Below, piece after piece: positions 44,190 to 53,653 of a stretch of DNA of 64,000 nt. The stretch covers positions 1,674,001 through 1,738,000 of the forward strand of contig NZ_CP020555.1 of assembly GCF_002080455.1 (NCBI RefSeq), in the 5' to 3' direction. The translations under genes and the position numbers were made by a program. Every line of letters begins with the position of its first letter. The first letter of the stretch is position 1. This stretch comes from Streptomyces sp. Sge12 (GTDB taxonomy: Bacteria; Actinomycetota; Actinomycetes; Streptomycetales; Streptomycetaceae). The notes below the pieces were generated by a model. The model did no database searches. It was given only the letters and a program-made list of their open reading frames with translations, and was not told where the DNA came from.

Positions 44190-45610
44190 GCGTCCTCCAG
44201 CGGGGTGACCTCGTCGGGCTGGAAATAGAGGAACCTGCCCTGCTCGCGGCGGATGTCCGCGCCCGGGTCGTCCTCCACGGTGACGGCGAGGTGCACTCCC
44301 CCGTCGACGTCGTGCAGGACGGCCTCGACCAGGGCAGTACGGCCCTGGAGGAAGAGGTCCTGCGCGTCGGTGCGCCGCAGTCCGGGGCGGAGCAGCACGC
44401 GGCTGCCGGGGCCCACGGAGGCGCCGTCGATCGCGATCCGGTCGCGGGCCGGGTCCGCGGTGTCCGCCCGGGCCGGGTCCCACCAGGGGGTGTCGGGCCG
44501 GAACACCACGTCCTCGGAGGGGAGTTCCGCGAGCAGCGGCGGCTGTTCCGGGCCGGTGACCTCCCGCAGTGCCCGTACGGCGCCGTGCAGGCGCTCCAGC
44601 ACTTCGGGGGGCATGGAGTCGGCGAGGTCGATCACGGCGGCCGCCCGGGCGTCGGTGCCGCGGGCCTCGCGCTTCTCCTGCTCGGTCAGGGCGGCCGTGC
44701 GCAGGGCGAGGATCTCGTCGATCTCGGTGGCGTCGTACATGGCGCCGAGGCTCTCGGGGGCGATCGCCGGGTGGTCCTCCAGGATGATCGGGGAGGACAG
44801 GACCACGTCGGCGCGGCCGGGTTCGCCCGCGAGGACCGGCCAGGTGTGGCGGTTCTCGCAGGCGGCCACCGCCTGCCGGGCCCATTCGGGCGGGTCGGTC
44901 ATGGACAGGAAGGATCCGGAGTCCAGGCCGAGCAGGAGGTGGGCGGCGACCAGCGAGTGGGGCAGCGCGGCCTCCCGGTCGACGGGACCGGACCCGGCGG
45001 GCGGGGTCCACGGGCTGGTGTTCTCCACCACGGCCCGAAGCCGGAACACCCGGTACGCGCCGGGCAGTTCGGTGGCGTGCAGCCGCAGCCGGCCCTCGAT
45101 CGCCTCGGTACGGCGCACCAGGCGGCCCACCGTGCGCCCGTCGGCGTCGAGAACGGGTTCGGTGTCGACGCGGGCGGGCCGGCCGAACGGGAGGGTGACG
45201 CCGTCCTCGCCGAGCAGCTCGGTGACGGGCACGGTCGCCTCGACCCGTTCCTCGGCGCCCTCGTCCCAGGGCACGAGGACCCGGTCGGCGAGGTGCAGCT
45301 CGGGCACGTCCGTGAAGGCCCCGTCGGCCTCGGCCTGTTGGACCGTACGCCGCTGCGCGTGCAGGAAGCGCAGTTCCAGGGCGAGGGTGGCCCCGCCCCG
45401 GGGTTCCATCAGGATCTCGGTCTGCTGGAGGACGTGCTCCTCGTGCGCGCGGCCCCATGCCGGGGGCACGAGGACGCCGAACTGCCAGCGCAGCCGGTTC
45501 TTGGCGGCCGAGGCCCGGTAGGGGTAGAGGACGTACCCCTCCAGGAGGACCGCGTCGGCGACCTGCCGGGCGGCGGCGAAGCGGGCGTCGTGGGTGGTCG
45601 TCGTGGTCAC
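44186..45610 (-). CDS. Conserved hydrogenase-operon protein, 474 aa, unknown
   Basis: I do not recognise a domain. The protein is acidic and soluble with no membrane segment. Notable: LLEGYVLYPYRASAAKNRLRWQFGVLVPPAW at the start, a mid-region RTAALTEQEKREARGTDARA, and the C-terminal GRFLYFQPDEVTPLEDA. It lies between DUF6084 and the maturation protease, with GTGA overlaps on both sides, so it probably takes part in group 1h hydrogenase assembly or electron transfer. GTG 45610 overlaps the DUF6084 stop. Confidence 0.75.
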   Translation of the reverse strand: MTTTTTHDARFAAARQVADAVLLEGYVLYPYRASAAKNRLRWQFGVLVPPAWGRAHEEHVLQQTEILMEPRGGATLALELRFLHAQRRTVQQAEADGAFTDVPELHLADRVLVPWDEGAEERVEATVPVTELLGEDGVTLPFGRPARVDTEPVLDADGRTVGRLVRRTEAIEGRLRLHATELPGAYRVFRLRAVVENTSPWTPPAGSGPVDREAALPHSLVAAHLLLGLDSGSFLSMTDPPEWARQAVAACENRHTWPVLAGEPGRADVVLSSPIILEDHPAIAPESLGAMYDATEIDEILALRTAALTEQEKREARGTDARAAAVIDLADSMPPEVLERLHGAVRALREVTGPEQPPLLAELPSEDVVFRPDTPWWDPARADTADPARDRIAIDGASVGPGSRVLLRPGLRRTDAQDLFLQGRTALVEAVLHDVDGGVHLAVTVEDDPGADIRREQGRFLYFQPDEVTPLEDA

Positions 45611-46323
45611 GGGGCCGTCCTCCCGGTGAGGCTCGGCAGGATCGCGACGGGCCGGCCCGCCCCGGGCGCGGGCCCGGCCGGGGGCGGCGGCTGCGGCGGG
45701 GCGGCCGCGTCCAGCAGGGCCCGTACGGTCGCCTCCCACGAGGCGAGCGCGTGGCGGGAGCGGAAGGCCAGCAGCTCGTCCATGGTGTCGCGGGGCAGCC
45801 GGAGCCAGCCGCAGCCGGGGAAGTGCTGTTCGACCATCTCGCGCCACACGGCGGCGGGCATCCGGTACGCGGCTTCGCGGTCCCAGGGCACCGGCTCGAC
45901 GTGGAAGCCGGCGTCCCCCGTGAAGGCGGTGCCGGAGAAGAGCATCAGCAGCGGCACCTCGCCCTCCGTCAGGGCCTGGAAGTACCGGGTCGCGGCGATG
46001 TCCATGTCGTAGGTGCAGGGCACGACGAGGTCGGTCTCGGTCTCGCCGGTGAAGCTCGGGACCATGACGGACACCTGGGCGAACTGCACGGGCTGGAGGG
46101 TGTTGCCCCACCGGGAGCGCTCGCCGAACAGGTCCGCGAGGCCTTCCGCCTCGGCGGGTCCGTAGCTGCGCCGGGCCGGTTCGATGCGGATCTGGCAGCG
46201 CAGGGCGATGGCGTGCACCCGGGCGCCCCCGGCGGCGGTGATCCGCAGCCGGAAGACGAGGGTGGGGCCGGCGGCGTACGCGTCGGCGCGCACCCCGGTG
46301 CAGGTGAAGCTGAATTCCGTCAT
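45607..46323 (-). CDS. DUF6084-family hydrogenase-operon protein
   Basis: A 238-residue protein: TEFSFTCTGVRADAYAAGPTLVFRLRI, a RCQIRIEPARR segment and WREMVEQHFPGCGWLRL match the DUF6084 pattern I know from actinobacterial hydrogenase operons. No catalytic motif is visible; it may be a chaperone for the group 1h enzyme. It overlaps its neighbours by 4 nt on both sides. Confidence 0.8.
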   Translation of the reverse strand: MTEFSFTCTGVRADAYAAGPTLVFRLRITAAGGARVHAIALRCQIRIEPARRSYGPAEAEGLADLFGERSRWGNTLQPVQFAQVSVMVPSFTGETETDLVVPCTYDMDIAATRYFQALTEGEVPLLMLFSGTAFTGDAGFHVEPVPWDREAAYRMPAAVWREMVEQHFPGCGWLRLPRDTMDELLAFRSRHALASWEATVRALLDAAAPPQPPPPAGPAPGAGRPVAILPSLTGRTAP

Positions 46324-46991
46324 CGGGCCCCGTCCTCCACCGTCTCCTCGGCCAGGGCCTTGGCCCGCCGTTCGACCTGCTCGAAGAAGGTGTCCAGGGC
46401 GGCCCGGGCCTCGGCGCCGCCGTCGAAGCCCTGCCACAGCAGCCGCATCCGCCCCACCAGCTCGTAGCAGATGTCGATCGGCACCAGGTAGCACGCGGTG
46501 CGGCCCTCCGAGCGGCGCAGCAGCAGTGCCTCGACGTCGGGTTCGAGGAGGGTGGCCAGCCGGCCGGTGCCCAGGACGGTCTGCCAGGTCTCGGGGTCGA
46601 GTTCGCTCTCGGTGGCTCCGGCCGGGCTCGGGTAGAGGGCGACCAGCCGGTCGAGGGCGGCGTTGCGGAAGAAGAACGCGACGCCGACCGGGATCTGGAG
46701 GAGTTCCCAGGCGCCGTCGTCGAGCCGGTGCGCGGGGTCGGTGAGGTAGCGGTCGGGTACGGTGCGCAGGCGGCCGGTGCCCGCGCCCGGCCGGTCGAAC
46801 AGCAGGGCGCAGGCGGTGCAGGCGCAGACCAGTGCGCGCTGCTCGGTCTGCACGAGGTGGCGGTGGGCCTCGGGGGCCACGACGACCCCGCACAGTTCGC
46901 AGGTCTCGGGCCGGGGCGGGCGCGGACCCGCGAAGCGGCGCAGCCCGCGCGGGGCGCGCGGGCCGTCGTGACGCGGACCGGGCCCGCTCAC
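46320..46991 (-). CDS. DUF5947-family hydrogenase-operon protein
   Basis: A 223-residue protein with CELCGVVV and CACTACALLF, two CxxC pairs suggesting a zinc or Fe-S site, then PVGVAFFFRNAALDRLVALYPSPAGATES. This fits DUF5947 as found in Streptomyces and Mycobacterium hydrogenase operons. GTG 46991 overlaps the stop of the NifU-like gene (GTGA). Function unknown. Confidence 0.8.
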   Translation of the reverse strand: MSGPGPRHDGPRAPRGLRRFAGPRPPRPETCELCGVVVAPEAHRHLVQTEQRALVCACTACALLFDRPGAGTGRLRTVPDRYLTDPAHRLDDGAWELLQIPVGVAFFFRNAALDRLVALYPSPAGATESELDPETWQTVLGTGRLATLLEPDVEALLLRRSEGRTACYLVPIDICYELVGRMRLLWQGFDGGAEARAALDTFFEQVERRAKALAEETVEDGAR

Positions 46992-47515
46992 GGCACCCGT
47001 GCCGGGCTGGGGGGCCGGGTGCCGATCTGCAGCAGGGCGGGGGCCGGGGCCGCGGCGGGCTCCCGCTCCACGCTCGTCACCTCGGGGGCGAAGCAGGCGA
47101 GGCTGTCCTCCAGGGTGCGGCCGGCGCCGTCCTGGCCGCCGGATCCGCAGCCGCAGCCGGTGGGGGCGGCGGAGGGGCGCAGGCGCAGGACGCCGGTGCG
47201 CTCGTCGAAGCCGAGCAGTTCCAGCGGTTCGCCGTGGGCGGCCAGGGCGCGGCCGATGCGGGTGTGCACGTCCTCGGGGTGCAGGCCGTGCAGGGAGAGC
47301 AGGCTCGCGACGAGTTCGTCGTCGGCGACCGCCTTCAGGGGGCCCTCCCCGGCCTTCTCGACGATCCGGGCGAGCCCGGCGCCGTAGAAGTCCATGAGGA
47401 CGCGCACCAGTTCCTCGGCGGCCTCGCAGGCCGCCCGGTCGCCGGTGGCGGCGAGCCGGTCGAGGACCTCCTCGACCCGGCGCCCGGCCTGCGCGCCGTC
47501 GATCGCGGCCCTCAT
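46988..47515 (-). CDS. NifU-like protein
   Basis: A 175-residue NifU-type protein. LVRVLMDFYGAGLARIVE and SLLSLHGLHPEDVHTRI resemble the hydrogenase-linked NifU domain. Its Cys cluster CGCGSGG (~residue 133) may bind an Fe-S cluster, although the standard CxxC of NifU C-domains is altered. ATG 47515 overlaps the hhyL stop codon (ATGA). It probably supports Fe-S loading of the hydrogenase small subunit. Confidence 0.8.
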   Translation of the reverse strand: MRAAIDGAQAGRRVEEVLDRLAATGDRAACEAAEELVRVLMDFYGAGLARIVEKAGEGPLKAVADDELVASLLSLHGLHPEDVHTRIGRALAAHGEPLELLGFDERTGVLRLRPSAAPTGCGCGSGGQDGAGRTLEDSLACFAPEVTSVEREPAAAPAPALLQIGTRPPSPARVP

Positions 47516-49296
47516 CCGCCCAGTCCGCTCAGGCCGGTGGGCACGTGCATCGTCTTGACCGTCTTGCCGCCGCCGACGTACATGTGGACTCCGCAGGGCA
47601 GACACGGGTCGAAGCTGCGGACCGCGCGCATGATGTCGATGCCCTTGAAGTTCTCCGGGGTGTTCTCCTCGAAGATCGGGGTGTTCTGCACGGCGTCCTC
47701 GTACGGGCCGGGCGTGCCGAAGGTGTCGCGGGTGCTGGCGTTCCACGGGGTCGGCGGGTACGGGTGGTAGTTGGCGATCTTCCCGTCGCGGATCACCATG
47801 TGGTGCGACAGGACGCCGCGCACGGCCTCGGTGAAGCCGACGCCGAGCCCCTCGTCCGGGACCTCGAACTTCTCCCAGGTCTGGGTGCGCCCGGCGCGGA
47901 CCTCGGCGAGGCCCTTCTCGGCGCAGTGCAGGGCGATGGCGGCCGCGTAGGCCTGGAAGTAGGTGCGCGCGCGGTTGCGTTCCAGCGCGTTGCTCCACTT
48001 CGGGATCTTCCACTCGAAGCGGGTCTCGGGCTTGGTCATCGTGCGCGGCAGGGTGATCACGACGCTGTGGCCGGTGGCCTGCACGTAGTCGGTGTGGACC
48101 AGCCCCGACAGGGCGGTGGACCACAGGCGGGCGATGGGGCCGCCGCCGGTGTCCAGGGCCAGGTGGTCCTTGCCGTCGAACCAGCGGGGCGACATGACCC
48201 AGCTGTACTTGTCGTCGAAGTTCCGCTTCTGCGGGGCCGGGATGGTGTGCTGGTTCCACGGGTGGCGCGGGTCGACCGGGTTGCCGAGCGGGTCGTGCGT
48301 GACGAACTGCTCCTGGCCCTGCCAGTCGTCGTAGTACGAGCTGCCGAGCAGGATGCGGATGCCGAGGTTGATCTCGGTGAGGTCGTTGGTGACGAGCTTG
48401 CCGTCCACCACCACGCCCGGGGTGACGAACATCTTCCGTCCCCAGTCGGTCATGTTGGCGTACGTGAAGTCGCAGTACTCGGGGTCGTTGAGGGCGCCCC
48501 AGCAGCCGAGGAGGACGCGACGGCGGCCGACCTCCTCGTAGCCGGGCAGGGCCTCGTAGAAGAAGTCGAACAGGTCGTCGTGGAGCGGTACGACCCGCTT
48601 CATGAACTCGCAGTACCGCATGAGGCGGCTCATGTAGTCCGTGAAGAGCTGGACGGAGGCGATGGTGCCGACGCCGCCCGGGTAGAGGGTGGAGGGGTGC
48701 ACGTGGCGGCCCTCCATCAGGCAGAACATCTCGCGCGTGTAGCGGGAGACCTGGAGCGCCTCGCGGTAGAACTCGCCCTCGATGGGGTTGAGGGAGCGCA
48801 TGATGTCGGCGATGGTCTTGTAGCCGTGCTCGCCGGCGTGCGGGGCGGGGGTGCGCTCGGCGAGTTCCAGGACGCCCGGGTTGGTCTCGCGGACCATCTT
48901 CTCGCAGTAGTCGACCCCGACCAGGTTCTCCTGGAAGATGTTGTGGTCGAACATGTACTCCGCGGACTCGCCCAGGTTGATGATCCACTCGGCGAGGTGG
49001 GGCGGCTTGACCCCGTAGGCCATGTTCTGCGCGTACACCGAGCAGGTGGCGTGGTTGTCACCGCAGATGCCGCAGATGCGGCTGGTGATGAAGTGCGCGT
49101 CGCGGGGGTCCTTGCCGCGCATGAAGACGCTGTAGCCGCGGAAGACCGACGAGGTGCTGTAGCACTCCGCGACCCGCTTCTGCTTGAAGTCGATCTTCGT
49201 GTGGATGCCGAGGCTGCCCACGATCCGGGTGATCGGATCCCAGGCCATCTCGACCAGGCCGCTGCCGTCTGCGGCCGCCTTCGTCTTCGGTGTCAT
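47512..49296 (-). CDS. hhyL: [NiFe]-hydrogenase large subunit, group 1h (formerly group 5)
   Basis: A 594-residue catalytic subunit. L1 motif RICGICGDNHATC (Cys75, Cys78) and L2 motif DPCLPCGVH (Cys565, Cys568, His571) bind NiFe(CN)2CO; the 23 residues after His571 are the peptide removed by the maturation protease. Group 1h enzymes oxidise H2, some at atmospheric levels, and tolerate O2. The protein has no signal; its partner small subunit is encoded just upstream (65 bp apart). GTG 49308 is an alternative start. Confidence 0.96.
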   Translation of the reverse strand: MTPKTKAAADGSGLVEMAWDPITRIVGSLGIHTKIDFKQKRVAECYSTSSVFRGYSVFMRGKDPRDAHFITSRICGICGDNHATCSVYAQNMAYGVKPPHLAEWIINLGESAEYMFDHNIFQENLVGVDYCEKMVRETNPGVLELAERTPAPHAGEHGYKTIADIMRSLNPIEGEFYREALQVSRYTREMFCLMEGRHVHPSTLYPGGVGTIASVQLFTDYMSRLMRYCEFMKRVVPLHDDLFDFFYEALPGYEEVGRRRVLLGCWGALNDPEYCDFTYANMTDWGRKMFVTPGVVVDGKLVTNDLTEINLGIRILLGSSYYDDWQGQEQFVTHDPLGNPVDPRHPWNQHTIPAPQKRNFDDKYSWVMSPRWFDGKDHLALDTGGGPIARLWSTALSGLVHTDYVQATGHSVVITLPRTMTKPETRFEWKIPKWSNALERNRARTYFQAYAAAIALHCAEKGLAEVRAGRTQTWEKFEVPDEGLGVGFTEAVRGVLSHHMVIRDGKIANYHPYPPTPWNASTRDTFGTPGPYEDAVQNTPIFEENTPENFKGIDIMRAVRSFDPCLPCGVHMYVGGGKTVKTMHVPTGLSGLGG

Positions 49297-49361
49297 CGTG
49301 TGTGCCGTGACCCTTCTTCGGTGCGGGGAGCGGGAGTTGTCGGGTGCTTCCGGGGGGGCCG

Positions 49362-50417
<1,056 letters not shown>

Positions 50418-50487
50418 GGGACGGCTCCTCGGGGAGGGGTTCGGGAGGGGTGGGGGGAGGCGGCCTGCCTCACCCACACCTTTCTTG

Positions 50488-52233
50488 CTAACAGCAGTCC
50501 GGCCCGGGCGCCGCGTCAGGTACGGCCAGTCCAGTGACACCGGACGGACGGACGGCCGCGGCACGGACGAGGTGGGGCGGGGTGGTGGCCGCGCGCTCCT
50601 TGCGGACGAAAGCGCGGCGCAGGGCGTGGTAGGGGGCGTCCGGGTCGAAGAAGGTCTGCCGCATCAGGGCCAGCTCGGCCTCCCGGTGGGCGGCGAGCGG
50701 CCGGACGGCCTCGTCCCGCTCGCGCGCCGCCTTCTTCCCGGCGATCCGGGAGGCGGTGGCGGGCAGCCCGGCGAGGCGCACCGCGAGGCGCTCCGTCTCG
50801 GCGGCGAAGGCTCCGGGCGGGCAGGGGAGCGTACGGTCGACCAGGGCGAGCCCCTGTGCGGCGGCGGCGCTGAGCGGGAGGGCCTCGTGGGTGAGACGCT
50901 CGGCGAGGGCGGGTCCGACGCGCCGCGGCAGGGTGTACGTCCAGTACTCGGAGCCGTGCAGCCCCATCAGGCGGTAGTGCGGGTTCAGGACGACGCCCGA
51001 GCGGCACCAGACCTCGTCGGCGGCGAGGGCGAGCATGGCTCCGCCGGCGGCGGCGTTGCCGCCCAGTGCGCTGACCACGAGCCGGTCGGTGGTGGTCAGC
51101 ACCGCCTCGACCAGGTCGTTCATGGCGTTGATGTTGGCCCAGGACTCCTCGGCCGGGTCGGCCGCGGCCTCGATGACACCGAGGTGGATCCCGTTGGAGA
51201 AGAAGTCGCGGCCGCCGCCGAGGACGAGGACGGTGGTGGGGCGGGTTCGGGCGGTGCGGTACGCGTCCAGCAGGCGGCGGCAGTGCGCGGTGCTCATCGC
51301 ACCGCCGGGGAAGGAGAACGACAGGAAGCCGGCCTGTCCCTCCTCGTGGTAGCCGATGTCGGACCAGGTGCCGCGGTGCGGGCCGCTGCCCGGGGGCGCG
51401 GGGACCTCGGGCAGCGGGGGCAGCAGGTCCGCGAGGGCCAGCGTCGCGGGCAGTTTGGGGGCGGCCGGGCCTCCCGGGAGGCGGCGGGCGCGCAGTTCCG
51501 GGATCCAGACGGCGCCGTCGGCCGTGGCCCGGCAGACGGCCCCGTCCCGGGTGGCCAGCAGCTCGCCGGGGCGCCCGCGCAGCGCCTCCTCGCGGTGCCC
51601 GCCGTGCAGGAACCACTCGCCGCCGAGCAGTTCGTCCCGTACGCCGGGCTGCGAGTCGGCGGCGCGCAGCGCGCGCAGGACGTCCGCGGTGCGGTGGCGC
51701 TCCCAGTCGATCCGCCGTTCCTCCTGGCGCAGCAGGGGCCGGGCCCGGCCGGCGGCCTGCGGCTGCGGGGTCCAGGTACCGGAGGCGAAGCGTTCCACCG
51801 CGAGCAGGACGGCTTCCAGGGCGGCGTCGGCGATCTCCCCGCGGTAGAGGTCGCTCTTGCCGACCGGCGGCAGGGGGCATGCGACGCTCGCCCAGACGTC
51901 GCCGGCGTCCATCTCCGCGTTGGCCTGGAGAACCGTCACTCCCCACCGGGGTTCGCCGTCGCGGATGGCGTGGTCGAGGGAGGAGGGGCCGCGGTCGCCG
52001 ACCGGTCCCGGGTGGACGACCAGGCAGGTGTGGGTGGCCCAGACCTCCTCGGGGAGGGCGGTGCGGAGCATCGGGGCGATGACGAGGTCGGGGCGGTGAC
52101 CGCGTACGGCGTCGGCCAGGGGGGTGCCGGGCAGGGCGAGTTCGACCGCGACGCGGTGGCCGTGGTCGCGCAGCTCGGCGTGGACTCGCTGCGTGAGGCT
52201 GTTGAACGCGCTCGCCACGAGCAGGACGTACAA
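50488..52233 (-). CDS. hypX: HypX-type hydrogenase maturation protein (CO-ligand synthesis)
   Basis: A 581-residue two-part protein. Residues ~1-270 are a formyltransferase-like domain (HPGPVGDRGPSSLDHAI with the catalytic His74, then AEMDAGDVW). Residues ~290-560 are a crotonase domain (SFPGGAMSTAHC, GGGRDFFSNGIHLGVIE and the ALGGNAAAGGAML oxyanion hole). In aerobes HypX makes the CO ligand from formyl-tetrahydrofolate. TTG 52233 is used, with GGGAG 5 nt upstream. It heads the operon, 70 bp before hhyS. The C-terminus ends DCC. Confidence 0.9.
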   Translation of the reverse strand: MYVLLVASAFNSLTQRVHAELRDHGHRVAVELALPGTPLADAVRGHRPDLVIAPMLRTALPEEVWATHTCLVVHPGPVGDRGPSSLDHAIRDGEPRWGVTVLQANAEMDAGDVWASVACPLPPVGKSDLYRGEIADAALEAVLLAVERFASGTWTPQPQAAGRARPLLRQEERRIDWERHRTADVLRALRAADSQPGVRDELLGGEWFLHGGHREEALRGRPGELLATRDGAVCRATADGAVWIPELRARRLPGGPAAPKLPATLALADLLPPLPEVPAPPGSGPHRGTWSDIGYHEEGQAGFLSFSFPGGAMSTAHCRRLLDAYRTARTRPTTVLVLGGGRDFFSNGIHLGVIEAAADPAEESWANINAMNDLVEAVLTTTDRLVVSALGGNAAAGGAMLALAADEVWCRSGVVLNPHYRLMGLHGSEYWTYTLPRRVGPALAERLTHEALPLSAAAAQGLALVDRTLPCPPGAFAAETERLAVRLAGLPATASRIAGKKAARERDEAVRPLAAHREAELALMRQTFFDPDAPYHALRRAFVRKERAATTPPHLVRAAAVRPSGVTGLAVPDAAPGPDCC

Positions 52234-52440
52234 GTGATCTCCCAGCGGCGCGGCCCGGAGCCGCGTGCGCGCGGTGCCCGGCCTGGTCGGCGACCTGTGG
52301 CCGGAAGATGACCGGCCGCCTGAGATGGTCGGGGAGTTCGGGCCGCCGGTGGCCGAGGCCCGCGCGGCGGGTCACTCGAAAGCGCCGGTTCCGGGGTCCG
52401 CTCGGCCCAAGGGGGCAGGGCGTCCTGCGGGGCGCGGGCG

Positions 52441-52812
52441 CTATTCGCCCTCTTCGATCCCGATGGCCCTGGACAGCTCCTGGTGCGCGCGGCCCGGCTC
52501 GCCCTCGTACTGCTCCAGGAGGGCGGCGGCGATCGCGTCGAGCTTGCGCTGGATCGCGTGTTCGGCCCGGCGTTCGGAGTTCTTCAGCAGGGCGAGGAGC
52601 AGCAGGGCGACCGCGGCCATCGCGTCACCCGTCAGGTGCTGCCAGCTCGTGTCCAGGTGGAGCAGGTGGACCACGACGAAGGCGGCCACCAGCAGGACGC
52701 AGAAAACGGAGAAGACGGGGGAGCTGGTGAAGTTCGAGGCCAGCTCCGCCAGCTTCGCGAACCGCCCGATCTCCCCCTGGTCACCCTTCTGTGCGGGATG
52801 TTCGAAGGCCAT
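52441..52812 (-). CDS. Low-affinity iron permease family protein
   Basis: A 123-residue membrane protein. Two hydrophobic segments (SSPVFSVFCVLLVAAFVVVHLL and GDAMAAVALLLLALL) flank a WQHL turn, followed by NSERRAEHAIQRKLDAIAAALLE, matching PF04120 (Fet4-like). The short bacterial members are of uncertain transport function. ATG 52812 lacks a strong Shine-Dalgarno; other starts are possible. It sits 207 bp upstream of hypX in the same direction, so it may have its own promoter. Confidence 0.8.
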   Translation of the reverse strand: MAFEHPAQKGDQGEIGRFAKLAELASNFTSSPVFSVFCVLLVAAFVVVHLLHLDTSWQHLTGDAMAAVALLLLALLKNSERRAEHAIQRKLDAIAAALLEQYEGEPGRAHQELSRAIGIEEGE

Positions 52813-53653
52813 GGACAGCAGGTGCCCGATCTCGCCACGGCCAATCACCCCGGGCCGATCAAGCACCCGACCGGCCCAGGTCGGGGAGGCGGCCGGATGG
52901 GTGCATCCCAGCGGGCGGAAAGCGTGCCGGAATGGCGGGATCCCCGCCAAGCAAACGATCAATTTCGCTCAGCAAGCATCAACTGCGGTCATCGAGCTCC
53001 CGTGCCGTCCTCCCCGCTCGGAGCCGTGACACCCCGCCCCGGCCACTGTCTGCACCCGCCGGAGAATGGCCGGAAATCCCCTCGCCCTTCCGAATTCGAA
53101 GCCAACTTCCGGCCACATAATGCGAGTTGACCGATTCCGGGGGCCCGACCTAAGGTTTGGACCAGTACTGCCCAGTACCCCTCTTCCAGCCTTTGGCTGT
53201 TTCCGTGCTGTACCTCCGCCAAGCCCACCAAGTTGCAGGTGCTATCGCCCCGGAGTGATAGCCGGCGCCCCCTCCCGGGGCCGCACGAACATGGAACGCG
53301 CTCGCAGAACGACCGGACGCATGCGGAATGAATCAATCCTTCCCCGCGTCCGCGCCGTGCTGCGGATCGAAACTCACCGGAAGACAAGGTTGATGTGTGC
53401 GGATCAGGATGCGATTGACGCCGGATGCGTGACCTCGGGTCATTCGCCCCGGAGATCCACCCACATCTCTGTCCGCAGATCCGCGGCTCCGTACGGACCG
53501 CTGTCGCCGTGAGCCCTGGAGCTCCGGCAATCCCCGAGAACGGGTATCTCGCGCGGAGCGCGCTCCTGGAGCGGAGCCGCGCGCCGCTTTCGCCATTTGC
53601 CTGCCGGCCCGCACCCGGTGCGAGCATCCGATCGGCACTGAATGAGGCTGAGA
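52813..53653. other. 841-bp gap before the FAAL/PKS cluster
   Basis: No supported gene. GC content falls and codon-type periodicity is lost through the middle. It holds a palindrome TGACC-TCG-GGTCA (53430-53442) and a TTGACG-like hexamer at 53415-53420, which may belong to the FAAL promoter. The promoter of the iron permease gene should also lie here. Confidence 0.6.
53430..53442. promoter_or_regulatory. Palindrome TGACC-N3-GGTCA upstream of the FAAL gene
   Basis: A perfect 5-bp inverted repeat located 10 bp after a TTGACG hexamer and about 210 bp upstream of the FAAL start. It could be an operator; no cognate regulator is adjacent. Confidence 0.35.

Noticed and set aside
53066..53512. 148-aa frame in the gap before the FAAL gene
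   Set aside because: Atypical composition, no motif or ribosome site, and it overlaps the region with regulatory features.
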